Assembly: GCF_000153165.2 (NCBI RefSeq)
Contig: NC_014472.1
Location: forward strand, 3,654,001 to 3,718,000
Origin: Maribacter sp. HTCC2170
GTDB taxonomy: Bacteria > Bacteroidota > Bacteroidia > Flavobacteriales > Flavobacteriaceae
Direction: 5' to 3'
Length of the DNA: 64,000 nt
Shown here: positions 8,044 through 16,932 of the stretch, piece by piece
How positions within the stretch are numbered: the stretch's first letter is position 1
Layout of the letters: every line of letters starts with the position of its first letter
Notes under the pieces: generated by a model
The model's input: only the letters and a program-made list of their open reading frames with translations
Told to the model about the DNA's origin: nothing
The model's database searches: none
Translations under genes and position numbers: made by a program

Positions 8044-9888
8044 ATGCCATATAAAGTACTGCTATTGGAGCCATTTATTGTATCAGCTAGAAAGTATAGA
8101 CCTCAGACATTCAAAGATGTTGTGGGTCAACAGGCTATTACCAATACATTACTGAATGCCATTGAACATAATCATTTGGCGCAGGCTTTATTGTTTTGTG
8201 GGCCGCGAGGTGTAGGCAAAACAACCTGTGCAAGAATTCTTGCAAAACAAATAAACCAAGATGGCACCGAGCGTGAGGATGAGGATTTTGCATTTAATAT
8301 TTTTGAGTTGGATGCCGCTTCGAACAACTCAGTAGATGATATTCGTAATTTAATTGACCAAGTACGTATTCCGCCGCAAGTAGGCAAATACAAGGTATAT
8401 ATTATTGATGAAGTACACATGCTTTCACAATCGGCTTTTAATGCATTCTTAAAAACATTGGAAGAGCCGCCAAAGCATGCAATCTTTATTTTGGCAACTA
8501 CCGAAAAGCATAAGATCATACCAACTATACTTTCTCGATGTCAGATATTTGATTTTAAACGGATCACAGTTAAAGATGCGGCCGAATACCTCAAGTATAT
8601 TGCTAAAAACCAAGGAATAGTCGCTGATGATGACGCTTTGCATATTATTGCTCAAAAGGCCGATGGTGCTATGCGAGATGCCTTATCTATTTTTGACAGA
8701 GTCGTAAGTTTTTCTGGTAAAAACCTAACAAGAAAAGCCGTTACAGATAATCTAAATGTACTTGACTATGACACCTATTTTTCCGCTACGGACCTGATTC
8801 TGAAACATAACATACCCTCCTTATTACTGCTATTCAATAAGACATTGGCTTTAGGTTTTGATGGACATCATTTTATAAGCGGTCTAGCCTCACATTTTAG
8901 AGATTTGATGGTTTGCAAACATGCAGAAACCATTGAATTATTAGAGGTGGGGGAATCTGCAAAAAAGAACTACCTAGAACAATCAAAACAGACCTCGAAT
9001 TCATTTTTGCTAAAGGCTCTTAATATTGCAAATGAATGTGATCTCAAATACAAAACCAGTAAAAATCAAAGATTACTGGTTGAACTTTCATTAATGAAAT
9101 TGGCTTCCATTGATTTTTTGGCTGAAAAAAAAAATCCTGAATCCATTGCATTAGCGAACAATACAGTTGAATTTATTGCTCCCGCCTCTTTTTACAGGCA
9201 GAAACCTTCTTCTGAGCCAAAAATTACAGTTAATACGTCCCAAAAGCTCAAGATAGAAACAATCACTCAACCAACTCCCGTTCCTTTATCTGAAAAAGGA
9301 ATGGCCAAAGAAGAAGTGGTTTCCGATACCCTTACCCAAGTTGCTGAGCCTTTGATTGATATAACTTCACAAACAGCTACTCAAGAAACAACAATCACTA
9401 AACCCATTTCCATAAATACTCCTGTAAAAAGGGTTTCCGGGCTTTCCATATCTAGTTTAAAAGCAAAAAAGCAACATGAAATCAATAAGATAGAAGTTGT
9501 TATTGATGAAAATGATCTACCCAAAGAAGCTTTAACCGAGGAGGATATGCAAAAACATTGGTTTGATTTTGTCAAAAAAATAGACAACAACGGACAAAAA
9601 TTACTTGCTTCTATCCTGAATACGGACACTCCTAAACTAATGAATGAATCTACTATTTGGATAGAGCTTCCCAATGACACCATGAAGAAAGAATTGGAGC
9701 GAGAGAAGTTTCATCTTATGGAACATCTGCGCACAAAACTCAATAACCATTTCATAAAACTTAAAATCACGGTAAATGAGGAAGTGGCCAAGAAATTTGC
9801 TTTTACTCCAGAGGAAAAATATCAAAAACTCAGGGAAAAGAACCCAGCTATTGATGTCCTCAGAAAAACGTTCGACTTGGATTTATGA
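8044..9888 (+). CDS. dnaX: DNA polymerase III subunit gamma/tau
   Basis: This is the ATPase of the clamp loader. Walker A is GPRGVGKTT, Walker B with the sensor is YIIDEVHML, the SRC motif is in LSRCQIFDF, and sensor 2 is DGAMRDALS. The central region (about 370-480) is a proline- and threonine-rich linker. A C-terminal domain that in tau contacts the polymerase follows, with conserved HWFDFVKKI. The four-cysteine zinc module usual between Walker A and Walker B is absent: after CARILAKQI comes an acidic stretch without Cys. I believe this is normal in flavobacteria. The start could be ATG 8044 or a TTG at 8065 (giving MEPFIVSARKYRP, the usual N-terminus). Confidence 0.93.
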   Translation: MPYKVLLLEPFIVSARKYRPQTFKDVVGQQAITNTLLNAIEHNHLAQALLFCGPRGVGKTTCARILAKQINQDGTEREDEDFAFNIFELDAASNNSVDDIRNLIDQVRIPPQVGKYKVYIIDEVHMLSQSAFNAFLKTLEEPPKHAIFILATTEKHKIIPTILSRCQIFDFKRITVKDAAEYLKYIAKNQGIVADDDALHIIAQKADGAMRDALSIFDRVVSFSGKNLTRKAVTDNLNVLDYDTYFSATDLILKHNIPSLLLLFNKTLALGFDGHHFISGLASHFRDLMVCKHAETIELLEVGESAKKNYLEQSKQTSNSFLLKALNIANECDLKYKTSKNQRLLVELSLMKLASIDFLAEKKNPESIALANNTVEFIAPASFYRQKPSSEPKITVNTSQKLKIETITQPTPVPLSEKGMAKEEVVSDTLTQVAEPLIDITSQTATQETTITKPISINTPVKRVSGLSISSLKAKKQHEINKIEVVIDENDLPKEALTEEDMQKHWFDFVKKIDNNGQKLLASILNTDTPKLMNESTIWIELPNDTMKKELEREKFHLMEHLRTKLNNHFIKLKITVNEEVAKKFAFTPEEKYQKLREKNPAIDVLRKTFDLDL

Positions 9889-10239
9889 TGATTTATTCTT
9901 AAATCTAATTCTAAGGGCGAACATAAACATTACAATTGCCGTAATCAATAATCCAAAAGCTTCTCTTGCCTCTTCGATATTCTTAATATCACCTTGCCCT
10001 ATCGTAAAACCTTCAAAAGTCTCTGGCATTAGATAAAAGAATCCGATTAAAGCCAAAACACCGAAAATGGCTGGGATAAAAAAAGATACTTTGTTGAACA
10101 CATATCCAAGGGTCACTACCGTGGCTATGAGATAAATAGATATCCAAAGAGCTGGGTCGGGGTCATTGTATTGAAGTCCAGCAGTAATCAAGAATAAAAC
10201 CGAAAAAATACTACCTGAAAATTTAAAGACTTTTTCCAT
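9883..10239 (-). CDS. transmembrane 220 (TMEM220) family protein
   Basis: A 118-residue membrane protein with four hydrophobic segments (about 6-22, 32-48, 52-69, 93-110). The conserved LQYNDPDP after helix 1 is the hallmark of the TMEM220 family, which occurs in bacteria and animals and has no assigned function. Its stop overlaps the dnaX end by six bases in convergent orientation, and its start is about 70 bases from the divergent miaE. No regulatory site of its own was identified. Confidence 0.8.
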   Translation of the reverse strand: MEKVFKFSGSIFSVLFLITAGLQYNDPDPALWISIYLIATVVTLGYVFNKVSFFIPAIFGVLALIGFFYLMPETFEGFTIGQGDIKNIEEAREAFGLLITAIVMFMFALRIRFKNKSS

Positions 10240-10261
10240 ATAACAAATTTAAGTATTTGAT

Positions 10262-10292
10262 TTTGAATCAATTTGTAATCCTATTACTTTTG
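10262..10292 (+). promoter_or_regulatory. miaE promoter (TTTG-N19-TAnnTTTG)
   Basis: TTTG at 10262-10265 and TACTTTTG at 10285-10292 are separated by 19 bases, a full match to the Bacteroidetes housekeeping promoter. The start of transcription would be near 10298, giving a very short leader before ATG 10311. Confidence 0.7.
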
Positions 10293-10310
10293 TTCGATAA
10301 ATATATTAGT

Positions 10311-10892
10311 ATGCTCGGTCTTAAACTACCAACAGACCCAAGATGGGTAAACATTGTTGAAAAGAACATTGATGAAATTCTTACCGATCACGCATATTGT
10401 GAGCAAAAAGCTGCCAGCACTGCTATTTCGTTGATTGTGTCATTTCCAGAATACACAGAACTCACACAGGAAATGATTGCTCTATCCCGTGAGGAAATGG
10501 GGCATTTTAAAATGGTTCATGACAGAATTATTGCCAGAGGGCAAACCCTTGGTAGGGATAGGAAAGACGACTATGTTGTGGCATTAATGAAATTCTTCCC
10601 AAAAGGAGGAAGCCGAACCAATCAATTGGTACACCGCCTTTTATATGCGGCACTAATTGAGGCACGAAGTTGTGAGCGGTTTCGTTTATTATCTGAGGAG
10701 CTTGAAGATAAGGATTTGGCCGAATTTTATCATAAGCTTATGGTGAGCGAAGCAGGACATTATACTATGTTCTTAAAATTTGCCCGGGAGTACGGTGAAC
10801 TTGAGGAGGTAAACCTAAAATGGAACGATCTACTCGAATACGAGGCTAATATCATGAAAGATTTAGGCACAAAAGAAACAGTACACGGATAA
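10311..10892 (+). CDS. miaE: tRNA-(ms2io6A) hydroxylase, MiaE type
   Basis: MiaE is a non-haem diiron monooxygenase that hydroxylates the isopentenyl group of ms2i6A37 in tRNA. The 193 residues from ATG 10311 form a ferritin-like four-helix bundle. Iron ligands are seen in DHAYCEQKAAS, SREEMGHF (E-x-x-H), LIEARSCERF and VSEAGHYTMF (second E-x-x-H). A start upstream at about 10257 would be inside the promoter and is rejected. Single gene, divergent from the TMEM220 gene. Confidence 0.92.
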   Translation: MLGLKLPTDPRWVNIVEKNIDEILTDHAYCEQKAASTAISLIVSFPEYTELTQEMIALSREEMGHFKMVHDRIIARGQTLGRDRKDDYVVALMKFFPKGGSRTNQLVHRLLYAALIEARSCERFRLLSEELEDKDLAEFYHKLMVSEAGHYTMFLKFAREYGELEEVNLKWNDLLEYEANIMKDLGTKETVHG

Positions 10893-10922
10893 CTAGCTTA
10901 TTCCTTTTTTTAACCTTAATTA

Positions 10923-11408
10923 CTATTTTAAATGTTTAGGAAAAATGGTACTGACTGTAGTACCTTTTTCAATTGAACTCCATTTATTTATGTTAAAAGT
11001 CAAATGCACCAGCCCGCTGGTAGGAACATTGTCAATGTATTCGTTGCCAAGAGCATTCGCCAAATGGGTATATGCATGATTATGACCGAATAGCATGACC
11101 GTATCAAATGAATTATTTAGACTTTTAATAAACTGAAGCACAGAATCACCTGAGAAATCATACAGTTCGTTTTCGATTTTAAATTGTGAATAAGGAAAGT
11201 TCAGGTGGCGCAAAAAAATCAAAGAAGTATGCATTGCCCTATTTGCGGGACTTGAATATATGGCATCAATATTAATTTTTTTTTGTTTAAACTCCCCAAC
11301 TACCAAATGACCATCATTAATCCCCCTCTGCAGTAAAGGTCTATCCTTATCATTAACATTATACTCCCATGAAGATTTACCATGTCTGACTAGAATTACA
11401 TTTTTCAT
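10923..11408 (-). CDS. histidine phosphatase family protein (SixA-like)
   Basis: A 161-residue small histidine phosphatase. The N-terminal catalytic motif is LVRHGKSSWE (RHG with the phosphorylated His), the second Arg is in SSPANRAMHT, and the second catalytic His is in LFGHNHAY. The size matches SixA, which dephosphorylates phosphohistidine domains, but the family is wide and the substrate here is unknown. pdxH lies 12 bases upstream and both probably share a transcript. Confidence 0.82.
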   Translation of the reverse strand: MKNVILVRHGKSSWEYNVNDKDRPLLQRGINDGHLVVGEFKQKKINIDAIYSSPANRAMHTSLIFLRHLNFPYSQFKIENELYDFSGDSVLQFIKSLNNSFDTVMLFGHNHAYTHLANALGNEYIDNVPTSGLVHLTFNINKWSSIEKGTTVSTIFPKHLK

Positions 11409-11420
11409 AAGATATTGTTA

Positions 11421-12068
11421 TTAAGGAGCCAAACGCTCTATTTTCCAATCGTAATCTTTTTGCAAAGAATAGCGAATTCTATCATGCAATCGATTTGGGC
11501 GGCCTTGCCAAAACTCAATAGAAACTGGTCGCACCAAATAACCTCCCCAATATTCAGGTCTGGGTATTTCTTTCCCCCTAAATTTGTCTTCTAAAGTTTT
11601 TAATTTCTCCTCCAACACTTTTCTTGAAGCAATAACCTCACTTTGGTCAGAAACAATGGCACCTAATTTGCTTCCATCGGGACGAGATTCAAAGTAGCCA
11701 TCTGATAAATTTTTAGAAATTTTTTCTGCTGTTCCTTTGATAATCACTTGACGTTCCATTGAATGCCAAAAAAAAGAAAGGCAAACGTTGGAGTTCACAT
11801 CAATCGCTTTACCTTTTTCGCTCTCATAATTGGTATAAAATATAAAACCCTCATAAGTATACTTTTTAAGAAGCACTACGCGGTTTTTCGGGTAGCCATC
11901 CAAACCTATGGTCGATATGGTCATGGTGTTGGTCTCGTCAACCGTATTGGATTTCTCAACTTCATAAAACCATTTCTGAAACAACTCCATAGGGTTGTCA
12001 GAAATCGCCCCCTCGGTCAAGGCACTTTTTTCATATGATTTTCTATAGCTACCTAAATCTTTGTCCAT
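11421..12068 (-). CDS. pdxH: pyridoxamine 5'-phosphate oxidase
   Basis: PdxH uses FMN and oxygen to form pyridoxal 5'-phosphate from the pyridoxine or pyridoxamine form. The 215 residues match the family. FMN-binding features include RVVLLKKYTYEGFIFYTNYES near 70-90 and FWHSMERQVIIKG. The C-terminal PNRLHDRIRY and WKIERLAP signature is complete. The N-terminus (MDKDLGSYRKSYEKSALTE) is also typical. It is followed at 12 bases by the histidine phosphatase gene. Confidence 0.95.
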   Translation of the reverse strand: MDKDLGSYRKSYEKSALTEGAISDNPMELFQKWFYEVEKSNTVDETNTMTISTIGLDGYPKNRVVLLKKYTYEGFIFYTNYESEKGKAIDVNSNVCLSFFWHSMERQVIIKGTAEKISKNLSDGYFESRPDGSKLGAIVSDQSEVIASRKVLEEKLKTLEDKFRGKEIPRPEYWGGYLVRPVSIEFWQGRPNRLHDRIRYSLQKDYDWKIERLAP

Positions 12069-12184
12069 ATCGAAAATTCTAAAAACAAGATAAACAAAGT
12101 TCTATAAAAGTTAGTGAAATGGGAAGATTTAAACGGCTTTTATTCAAATCTAATGTGCAATGAAAATTTGTTAAAAGCATAAAG

Positions 12185-13090
12185 CTAAAAATCAAAAACC
12201 TTACCGTCATTCGCGAGTTCTACATTTTCGAAGATTGTTTCGGCCTCGTCTTTAAAAAGTTCTATCGATTTATAACGTGTTGAGTAATGACCAAGAATCA
12301 ACGTACCCACATCTGCTTTTTTTGCTATGGTCGCGGCCTCTTTTGCCGTTGCGTGCTTTGTTTTTGGAGATAGATGGGATTCCGATTCCAAAAAAGTTGA
12401 TTCATGATATAGTACATCTACCTTTTTAATTTGTTCAACAATTTTTGGATAATATCCTGTATCACTACAATAGGCATAACTCTTTGGCTTAGTTGGGTCA
12501 AAAGTTAGCTCAGCATTTGGTATGAATGTCCCGTCATCCGATTTAATATCCTTACCGTTTTTAATGTTTTGAAAATAGCATTTATCAATCTTGTACTTTG
12601 CAACCGCTTCAACATTCAATTTGCGTTCCCCCAATTTTTCTTTAAATAAAAAACCATTGGTATACACGCGATGATTCAAAGGAATAGTCTCAACCGTGAC
12701 TTTTTCATCTTCAAATATCAGTTCAGGGCCTTTCGATGTTAACTCATGAAATCTTAAAGGATAATTAGTCCAAGAATCTCCTAATTTCAATAGTAAAGTA
12801 ATTGCTTCCTTTATGCCCTTAGGCCCATAAACATGCACTTCTTTTTCTCTTCCCAATAAGCGAAAAGTTGATATTAACCCCGGTAATCCAAAAAAATGGT
12901 CGCCATGCAAATGAGAAATGAATATATGATTGATCCGCGAAAATTTTATCTTGTTTTTTCGAAGTTGTACTTGAGTGCCTTCTCCACAGTCTATTAAAAA
13001 CATATGGTTTTTAATCTCCAGCACTTGTGAAGTTGGATTGGTCAGGGTACGTGGTGTCGCAGCATAACAACCAAGAATATTTAATTTCAC
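12185..13090 (-). CDS. rnz: ribonuclease Z (tRNA 3'-endonuclease)
   Basis: RNase Z removes the 3' trailer from pre-tRNA. It is a zinc-dependent metallo-beta-lactamase: the HxHxDH motif is in SHLHGDHFFGLPG, further ligands are in the NHRVYTNGF region, the CSDTGYYP Asp, and the final His of LILGHYSTRY. The start is a GTG (13088-13090) giving MKLNILGCYAATPR, the usual N-terminus. This GTG overlaps the stop of the upstream gene (GTGA). The 301-residue length fits the short bacterial form. It is the last gene of the pyrR-pyrB unit. Confidence 0.92.
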   Translation of the reverse strand: MKLNILGCYAATPRTLTNPTSQVLEIKNHMFLIDCGEGTQVQLRKNKIKFSRINHIFISHLHGDHFFGLPGLISTFRLLGREKEVHVYGPKGIKEAITLLLKLGDSWTNYPLRFHELTSKGPELIFEDEKVTVETIPLNHRVYTNGFLFKEKLGERKLNVEAVAKYKIDKCYFQNIKNGKDIKSDDGTFIPNAELTFDPTKPKSYAYCSDTGYYPKIVEQIKKVDVLYHESTFLESESHLSPKTKHATAKEAATIAKKADVGTLILGHYSTRYKSIELFKDEAETIFENVELANDGKVFDF

Positions 13091-13419
13091 AGGTCCAAGT
13101 CCCTTTCTATTTCTTCCATCTCTATGATGTCCTTTGCCTCTTGAATTGTTGGCACAACACATATTTCATCCGGCACCTCGTCAAAAGACACTTTGTCAGT
13201 CACCAAAACAAACGATTTTTTGAAACCCCGATGTTTGTTAGAAATTTGAAAAAACTCTAATATATCACCTGCTGAAAGTTCTGAAAAGGAAAAAAGATTT
13301 ATAATGACATTGTCATTCTTGACCTTTAGATAGTTCTTATCAAGGTTTTTCAAAAACTCCTGAAGCGAAATATCCTCTTGAAATATTATGGTAGTTGTTC
13401 CCTCTTTATCAAAAATCAT
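13087..13419 (-). CDS. small STAS-like protein between pyrB and rnz
   Basis: A 110-residue soluble protein. Its beta-alpha pattern and the ending VVPTIQEAKDIIEMEEIERDL resemble the last helix of STAS-domain proteins of the anti-anti-sigma type, in which a helix follows a strand ending in a proline. No conserved phosphorylatable Ser after an N-terminal strand could be assigned with confidence. In related genomes it is often labelled ribonuclease Z only because of the neighbour; it has no metallo-beta-lactamase motifs. It lies 6 bases after pyrB and overlaps rnz by 4 bases, so the four genes look co-translated. Function unknown. Confidence 0.7.
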   Translation of the reverse strand: MIFDKEGTTTIIFQEDISLQEFLKNLDKNYLKVKNDNVIINLFSFSELSAGDILEFFQISNKHRGFKKSFVLVTDKVSFDEVPDEICVVPTIQEAKDIIEMEEIERDLDL

Positions 13420-13425
13420 AAAGTC

Positions 13426-14352
13426 TTATTTTATTTTCGAAGCGAGTAAATAGATAACGGCCATACGAATTGCTACCCCATTTTCCACTTGGTTCAAAAT
13501 AATGGATTGCTTAGAGTCCGCAACATCACTACTAATCTCTACTCCCCTATTTATTGGCCCTGGGTGCATGATTACGATTTCTTTGTCCAAGGAGTCAAGA
13601 AGGGCTTTATTTACTCCAAATTGCTGGGTATACTCTCTTGTCGTTGGAAAATAACTGATATCCAACCGTTCATTTTGGATTCTCAACATATTGGCGACAT
13701 CGCACCAATCCAAAGCTTTCCGTAAGTTTGTTTCAACTTCTACCCCTAGGGATTCAACATGTTTTGGAATCAGGGTTTTAGGTCCACATACTTTTACTTC
13801 GGCTCCTTGAAGTTTTAAGGCAAATATATTTGACAAAGCCACACGTGAATGTAATATATCACCAACAATCACAACTTTTTTACCTGCAACATCACCTAAT
13901 TTCTCACGTATGGAAAAAGAATCCAATAAAGCCTGTGTTGGGTGTTCATGTGCCCCGTCCCCAGCATTTACAATAGAGGCATTTACATGTTTTGAGAGAA
14001 ATATTCCTGCTCCAGGATTAGGGTGACGCATCACAACCATATCAACCTTCATGGAGAGAATATTGTTTACTGTATCAATCAATGTTTCCCCTTTCTTAAC
14101 AGAGGATTGCCCAGCTGAAAAATTAATCACATCTGCCGATAAGCGTTTCTCGGCTAACTCAAACGAAAGTTTGGTCCTAGTGCTGTTTTCAAAAAAAATG
14201 TTGGCTATCGTAATATCACGCAATGAAGGCACTTTTTTTATAGAACGATTGATAACTTCTTTAAAATGATCGGCGGTTTCAAAAATGAGCTGAATATCTT
14301 TTTCATTTAGATATTTAATTCCCAGTAAGTGTTTTACACTCAGTTCGCTCAT
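13426..14352 (-). CDS. pyrB: aspartate carbamoyltransferase catalytic subunit
   Basis: PyrB condenses carbamoyl phosphate and aspartate in pyrimidine synthesis. The 308-residue protein has the carbamoyl-phosphate loop FFENSTRTKLSF (STRT), the MRHPNPGAG and HEHPTQALLD motifs of the first domain, and the aspartate-binding RIQNERLD and HPGPINRGVE in the second. No pyrI is present nearby. pyrR lies only 3 bases upstream, so expression is tied to the pyrimidine regulator. Confidence 0.96.
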   Translation of the reverse strand: MSELSVKHLLGIKYLNEKDIQLIFETADHFKEVINRSIKKVPSLRDITIANIFFENSTRTKLSFELAEKRLSADVINFSAGQSSVKKGETLIDTVNNILSMKVDMVVMRHPNPGAGIFLSKHVNASIVNAGDGAHEHPTQALLDSFSIREKLGDVAGKKVVIVGDILHSRVALSNIFALKLQGAEVKVCGPKTLIPKHVESLGVEVETNLRKALDWCDVANMLRIQNERLDISYFPTTREYTQQFGVNKALLDSLDKEIVIMHPGPINRGVEISSDVADSKQSIILNQVENGVAIRMAVIYLLASKIK

Positions 14353-14355
14353 TGT

Positions 14356-14895
14356 TTATTTATTTATCAAATAGATTACGTCTTTGCCATCATTTTCTTC
14401 CCACATTACCTTCACCTTTTCTTCGTTAATAGCATCAACCTGTCTTCCTCGATAATTGGGTTGAATAGGCAAGTGTCTGCTAAACCGTCTATCGATTAAG
14501 GTCAATAATTCAATTTCTTTAGGCCTCCCAAAAGATTGAATTGCCGTTAAAGCGGCCCTAATACTTCTACCCGTATATAATACGTCATCGATCAAGACAA
14601 CTTTCTTGTCTTCAACCAAAAAATCGATTTTTGTTTGAGTTGCTGCCAGCGTCTTATCCCCTCGTCTAAAATCATCCCTGTAAAATGTAATATCCAAAAA
14701 GCCTATGTCAATATGCTTTACTCCATATTCCTCACGAAGAATTTTGGTTAGTCTTTCGGCAACAAATGTTCCTCTTGGCTGAATACCAATCAATACTGTA
14801 TCAGAAAAATCAAGATGATTCTCAAGAAGTTGGCAAGCCAATCGATGAAGGATAATATTTATTTCTTTCGAGGAGAGTAGTACTTTTTGACTCAT
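14356..14895 (-). CDS. pyrR: bifunctional pyr operon regulator / uracil phosphoribosyltransferase PyrR
   Basis: A 179-residue type I phosphoribosyltransferase. The PRPP-binding motif VVLIDDVLYTGRSIRAALTA is intact, and the N-terminal GIQPRGTFVAERL and the ending PNYRGRQVDAINEEKVKV match PyrR. In Firmicutes PyrR binds pyr mRNA leaders to cause attenuation; whether the Bacteroidetes protein regulates RNA is not established, and no attenuator was recognised in the short leader. It heads the pyrR-pyrB-STAS-like-rnz operon. The catalytic activity is a salvage reaction from uracil to UMP. Confidence 0.93.
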   Translation of the reverse strand: MSQKVLLSSKEINIILHRLACQLLENHLDFSDTVLIGIQPRGTFVAERLTKILREEYGVKHIDIGFLDITFYRDDFRRGDKTLAATQTKIDFLVEDKKVVLIDDVLYTGRSIRAALTAIQSFGRPKEIELLTLIDRRFSRHLPIQPNYRGRQVDAINEEKVKVMWEENDGKDVIYLINK

Positions 14896-14921
14896 AGTAG
14901 GTCAGCAACACTTTTGTTTGG

Positions 14922-14929
14922 CAAAAATA
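14922..14929 (-). promoter_or_regulatory. pyrR promoter -7 element
   Basis: The minus strand reads TATTTTTG (TAnnTTTG) 27 bases before the pyrR start codon. A -33 TTTG at the expected distance is missing, so this is supported by the -7 box only. Confidence 0.45.
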
Positions 14930-15087
14930 AGGAATTATCATCAAAGAATATACTATTTGAAAAATACAGTTTCAAAAGCAAACCCATTAATCAATCTTTT
15001 TAAATCCAGTTTTAAAAAATTAACCAGTGCGTCCAATTTCAACCCAATAAGATTTAGGTAGAGTGTAATGATTAAGATGAAGGAGGG

Positions 15088-15816
15088 TTATTTAAGTCCC
15101 AATACAGCATAAAAATCAGCTTTATGGCTTTCCCCTATAGGTATCCTAACATCTTCAATTACAATTCTATTTCTTTGGATAGTATCGATGAAACTAACAT
15201 TCACTATAAAGGATTTATGAACTCTCAGGAATTGGTTTGAAGGAAGTTTTTCCAAAATCTCCTTGAAGTTCATTAATGTAAGAATGGTTTTATTGGTGTT
15301 GACAATATGAATCTTTAAATAATCTTTTAAACCTTGGATGTATTTAATATCATCTAAATTTATTTTAATACTTTCATATTCTGCCTTAACGAAGATGAAT
15401 TTTTGTGCTTCGTTGGTTTCACCATGGGAAGAAAAAACATTGGCTTCAACTGGTTCTTTCTTGCTATTTAAAAGTTCTTTAGCACGAGAAACGGCTTTAA
15501 TAAAACGATGCTGTGGTATAGGTTTTACCAAATAATCTACTGCGTTTAGGTTGAACCCCTCAACGGCATATTGGGAATAAGCGGTGGTAAAAATAAATAA
15601 CGGACGAGTTTCCAAAGAACTAATGAATTCGATGCCATTGATTTGTGGCATTTCAATATCACAAAAGATTAAATCCACCTTCTTTTCTGATATCACAGTA
15701 ATCGCATCCAAAGGGTTTGTGAAAGTTCCTTTCACATCTAAAAAATCTATTTTTTCACAATAATCCAGCAAAAGGTCTATAGCCAAAGGCTCATCGTCTA
15801 TTATAATACATTTCAT
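15088..15816 (-). CDS. LytTR-type response regulator
   Basis: A 242-residue regulator. The receiver domain (1-120) has acidic residues in IIDDEPLA, the phosphoacceptor Asp at about 53 in FCDIEMPQ, Thr in FTTAYS and Lys in YLVKPI. A LytTR DNA-binding domain follows at about 140-240 (FIFVKAEYESIKI, FLRVHKSFIVN, IPIGESHKADF). The cognate sensor kinase is directly upstream with 66 bases between. The target genes are not shown by the sequence; candidates are the kelch, DUF4907 and DUF4270 neighbours. Confidence 0.92.
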   Translation of the reverse strand: MKCIIIDDEPLAIDLLLDYCEKIDFLDVKGTFTNPLDAITVISEKKVDLIFCDIEMPQINGIEFISSLETRPLFIFTTAYSQYAVEGFNLNAVDYLVKPIPQHRFIKAVSRAKELLNSKKEPVEANVFSSHGETNEAQKFIFVKAEYESIKINLDDIKYIQGLKDYLKIHIVNTNKTILTLMNFKEILEKLPSNQFLRVHKSFIVNVSFIDTIQRNRIVIEDVRIPIGESHKADFYAVLGLK

Positions 15817-15882
15817 GTCTTTGTTTCTACTATTTTATCGTTACATTGTGCTTATATAAACACTTCATGATTTGGTGAAATT

Positions 15883-16926
15883 TCAGATTTGGATGTTTCT
15901 TTGACCTATATTAAGTACCAGGTCTACCAAATAGGTTTCCCCATCATTTTTAACGTTTAATTTATGGGAATCAGGATATAATAACTTCAATCTATTTCTC
16001 ACATTTTCCAATCCAACTCCAGAACTTTCCGTTTTCTTCTTGAAAGTTCCAATCTTATTCAAGATAGTTAGATGTATAGACTCCTCTGCGATTAAAAGGT
16101 TTATTTTAACATTAGTCTTGCCTTTGTAATCTGTTCCGTATTTAAAGGCATTTTCTATAAAAGAAATAAAAAGCAACGGTGGAATAATCCTTCCCCTGTC
16201 TTCTCCTGAAATCTTCAAAGTGACATTTTCACTATCGGATAATCTTAATCGCTGCAATTGAACATAATTTTGGATATACTCAAGTTCTTTAACCAACGGC
16301 ACGAAATCCTTATCAGCCTCATATAACATATAGCGCATTAACTCTGACAAGTTGATTATTGCTTCAGATGTGTCAGGTGATTTTTTAACTGATAATGAAT
16401 AGATTGCATTCAATGAGTTGAACAGAAAATGTGGTTTCAATTGTGTTTTCAAAAATTGAAGCTCCGAATAGATTTTTTCGTTTTCCACTATTTTCCGTAA
16501 ATCATCATTTCTTCTCCACTCCACATAAATTCGAAGTACAACACTAATGATAAAAGGAATAACAAAAGTGACCAAGGAAACAACAAGTTGTCTTGCAAGT
16601 GGGCCATAAAATCTCTTTGAAGCCTTATACGGGAGTTGTCTCGGAAACTCCCACGGAAACCAAAACCGTATCAGTAATGAAATGACAACAATGATCAACA
16701 ACGAAATGACGATGTAGATCAATGTTTTCTTTTTTAGAAGCAGTTTGGGTAGGAGATAAAAATAATTAAAGTAATACAGAGCCATTGTAGCCAAAAGCCT
16801 AACGGGGAAATCTGATGGCATAGGTCTTAGCTGAGCAACAAATGGATACATGAGCAACCCAAAAAAAGAGGACCATAAGACCAAGTGGACCAAAGCTTGT
16901 CGAATATATTGTTTTTTTAAAAACAT
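15883..16926 (-). CDS. LytS-type membrane sensor histidine kinase
   Basis: The 347-residue protein has four membrane helices in the first 140 residues (about 10-30, 44-62, 68-86, 112-134) with little periplasmic domain, so it probably senses a membrane signal or a partner protein. The His_kinase domain has the phosphorylated His at about 166 in QLKPHFLFNSLNAI. The ATP-binding part has ENAFKYG and SGVGLENVRNRL. The partner regulator is downstream, and a small DUF4907 membrane protein ends 6 bases upstream, which makes DUF4907 and kelch proteins candidates for the input. Confidence 0.9.
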   Translation of the reverse strand: MFLKKQYIRQALVHLVLWSSFFGLLMYPFVAQLRPMPSDFPVRLLATMALYYFNYFYLLPKLLLKKKTLIYIVISLLIIVVISLLIRFWFPWEFPRQLPYKASKRFYGPLARQLVVSLVTFVIPFIISVVLRIYVEWRRNDDLRKIVENEKIYSELQFLKTQLKPHFLFNSLNAIYSLSVKKSPDTSEAIINLSELMRYMLYEADKDFVPLVKELEYIQNYVQLQRLRLSDSENVTLKISGEDRGRIIPPLLFISFIENAFKYGTDYKGKTNVKINLLIAEESIHLTILNKIGTFKKKTESSGVGLENVRNRLKLLYPDSHKLNVKNDGETYLVDLVLNIGQRNIQI

Positions 16927-16932
16927 CTATTG

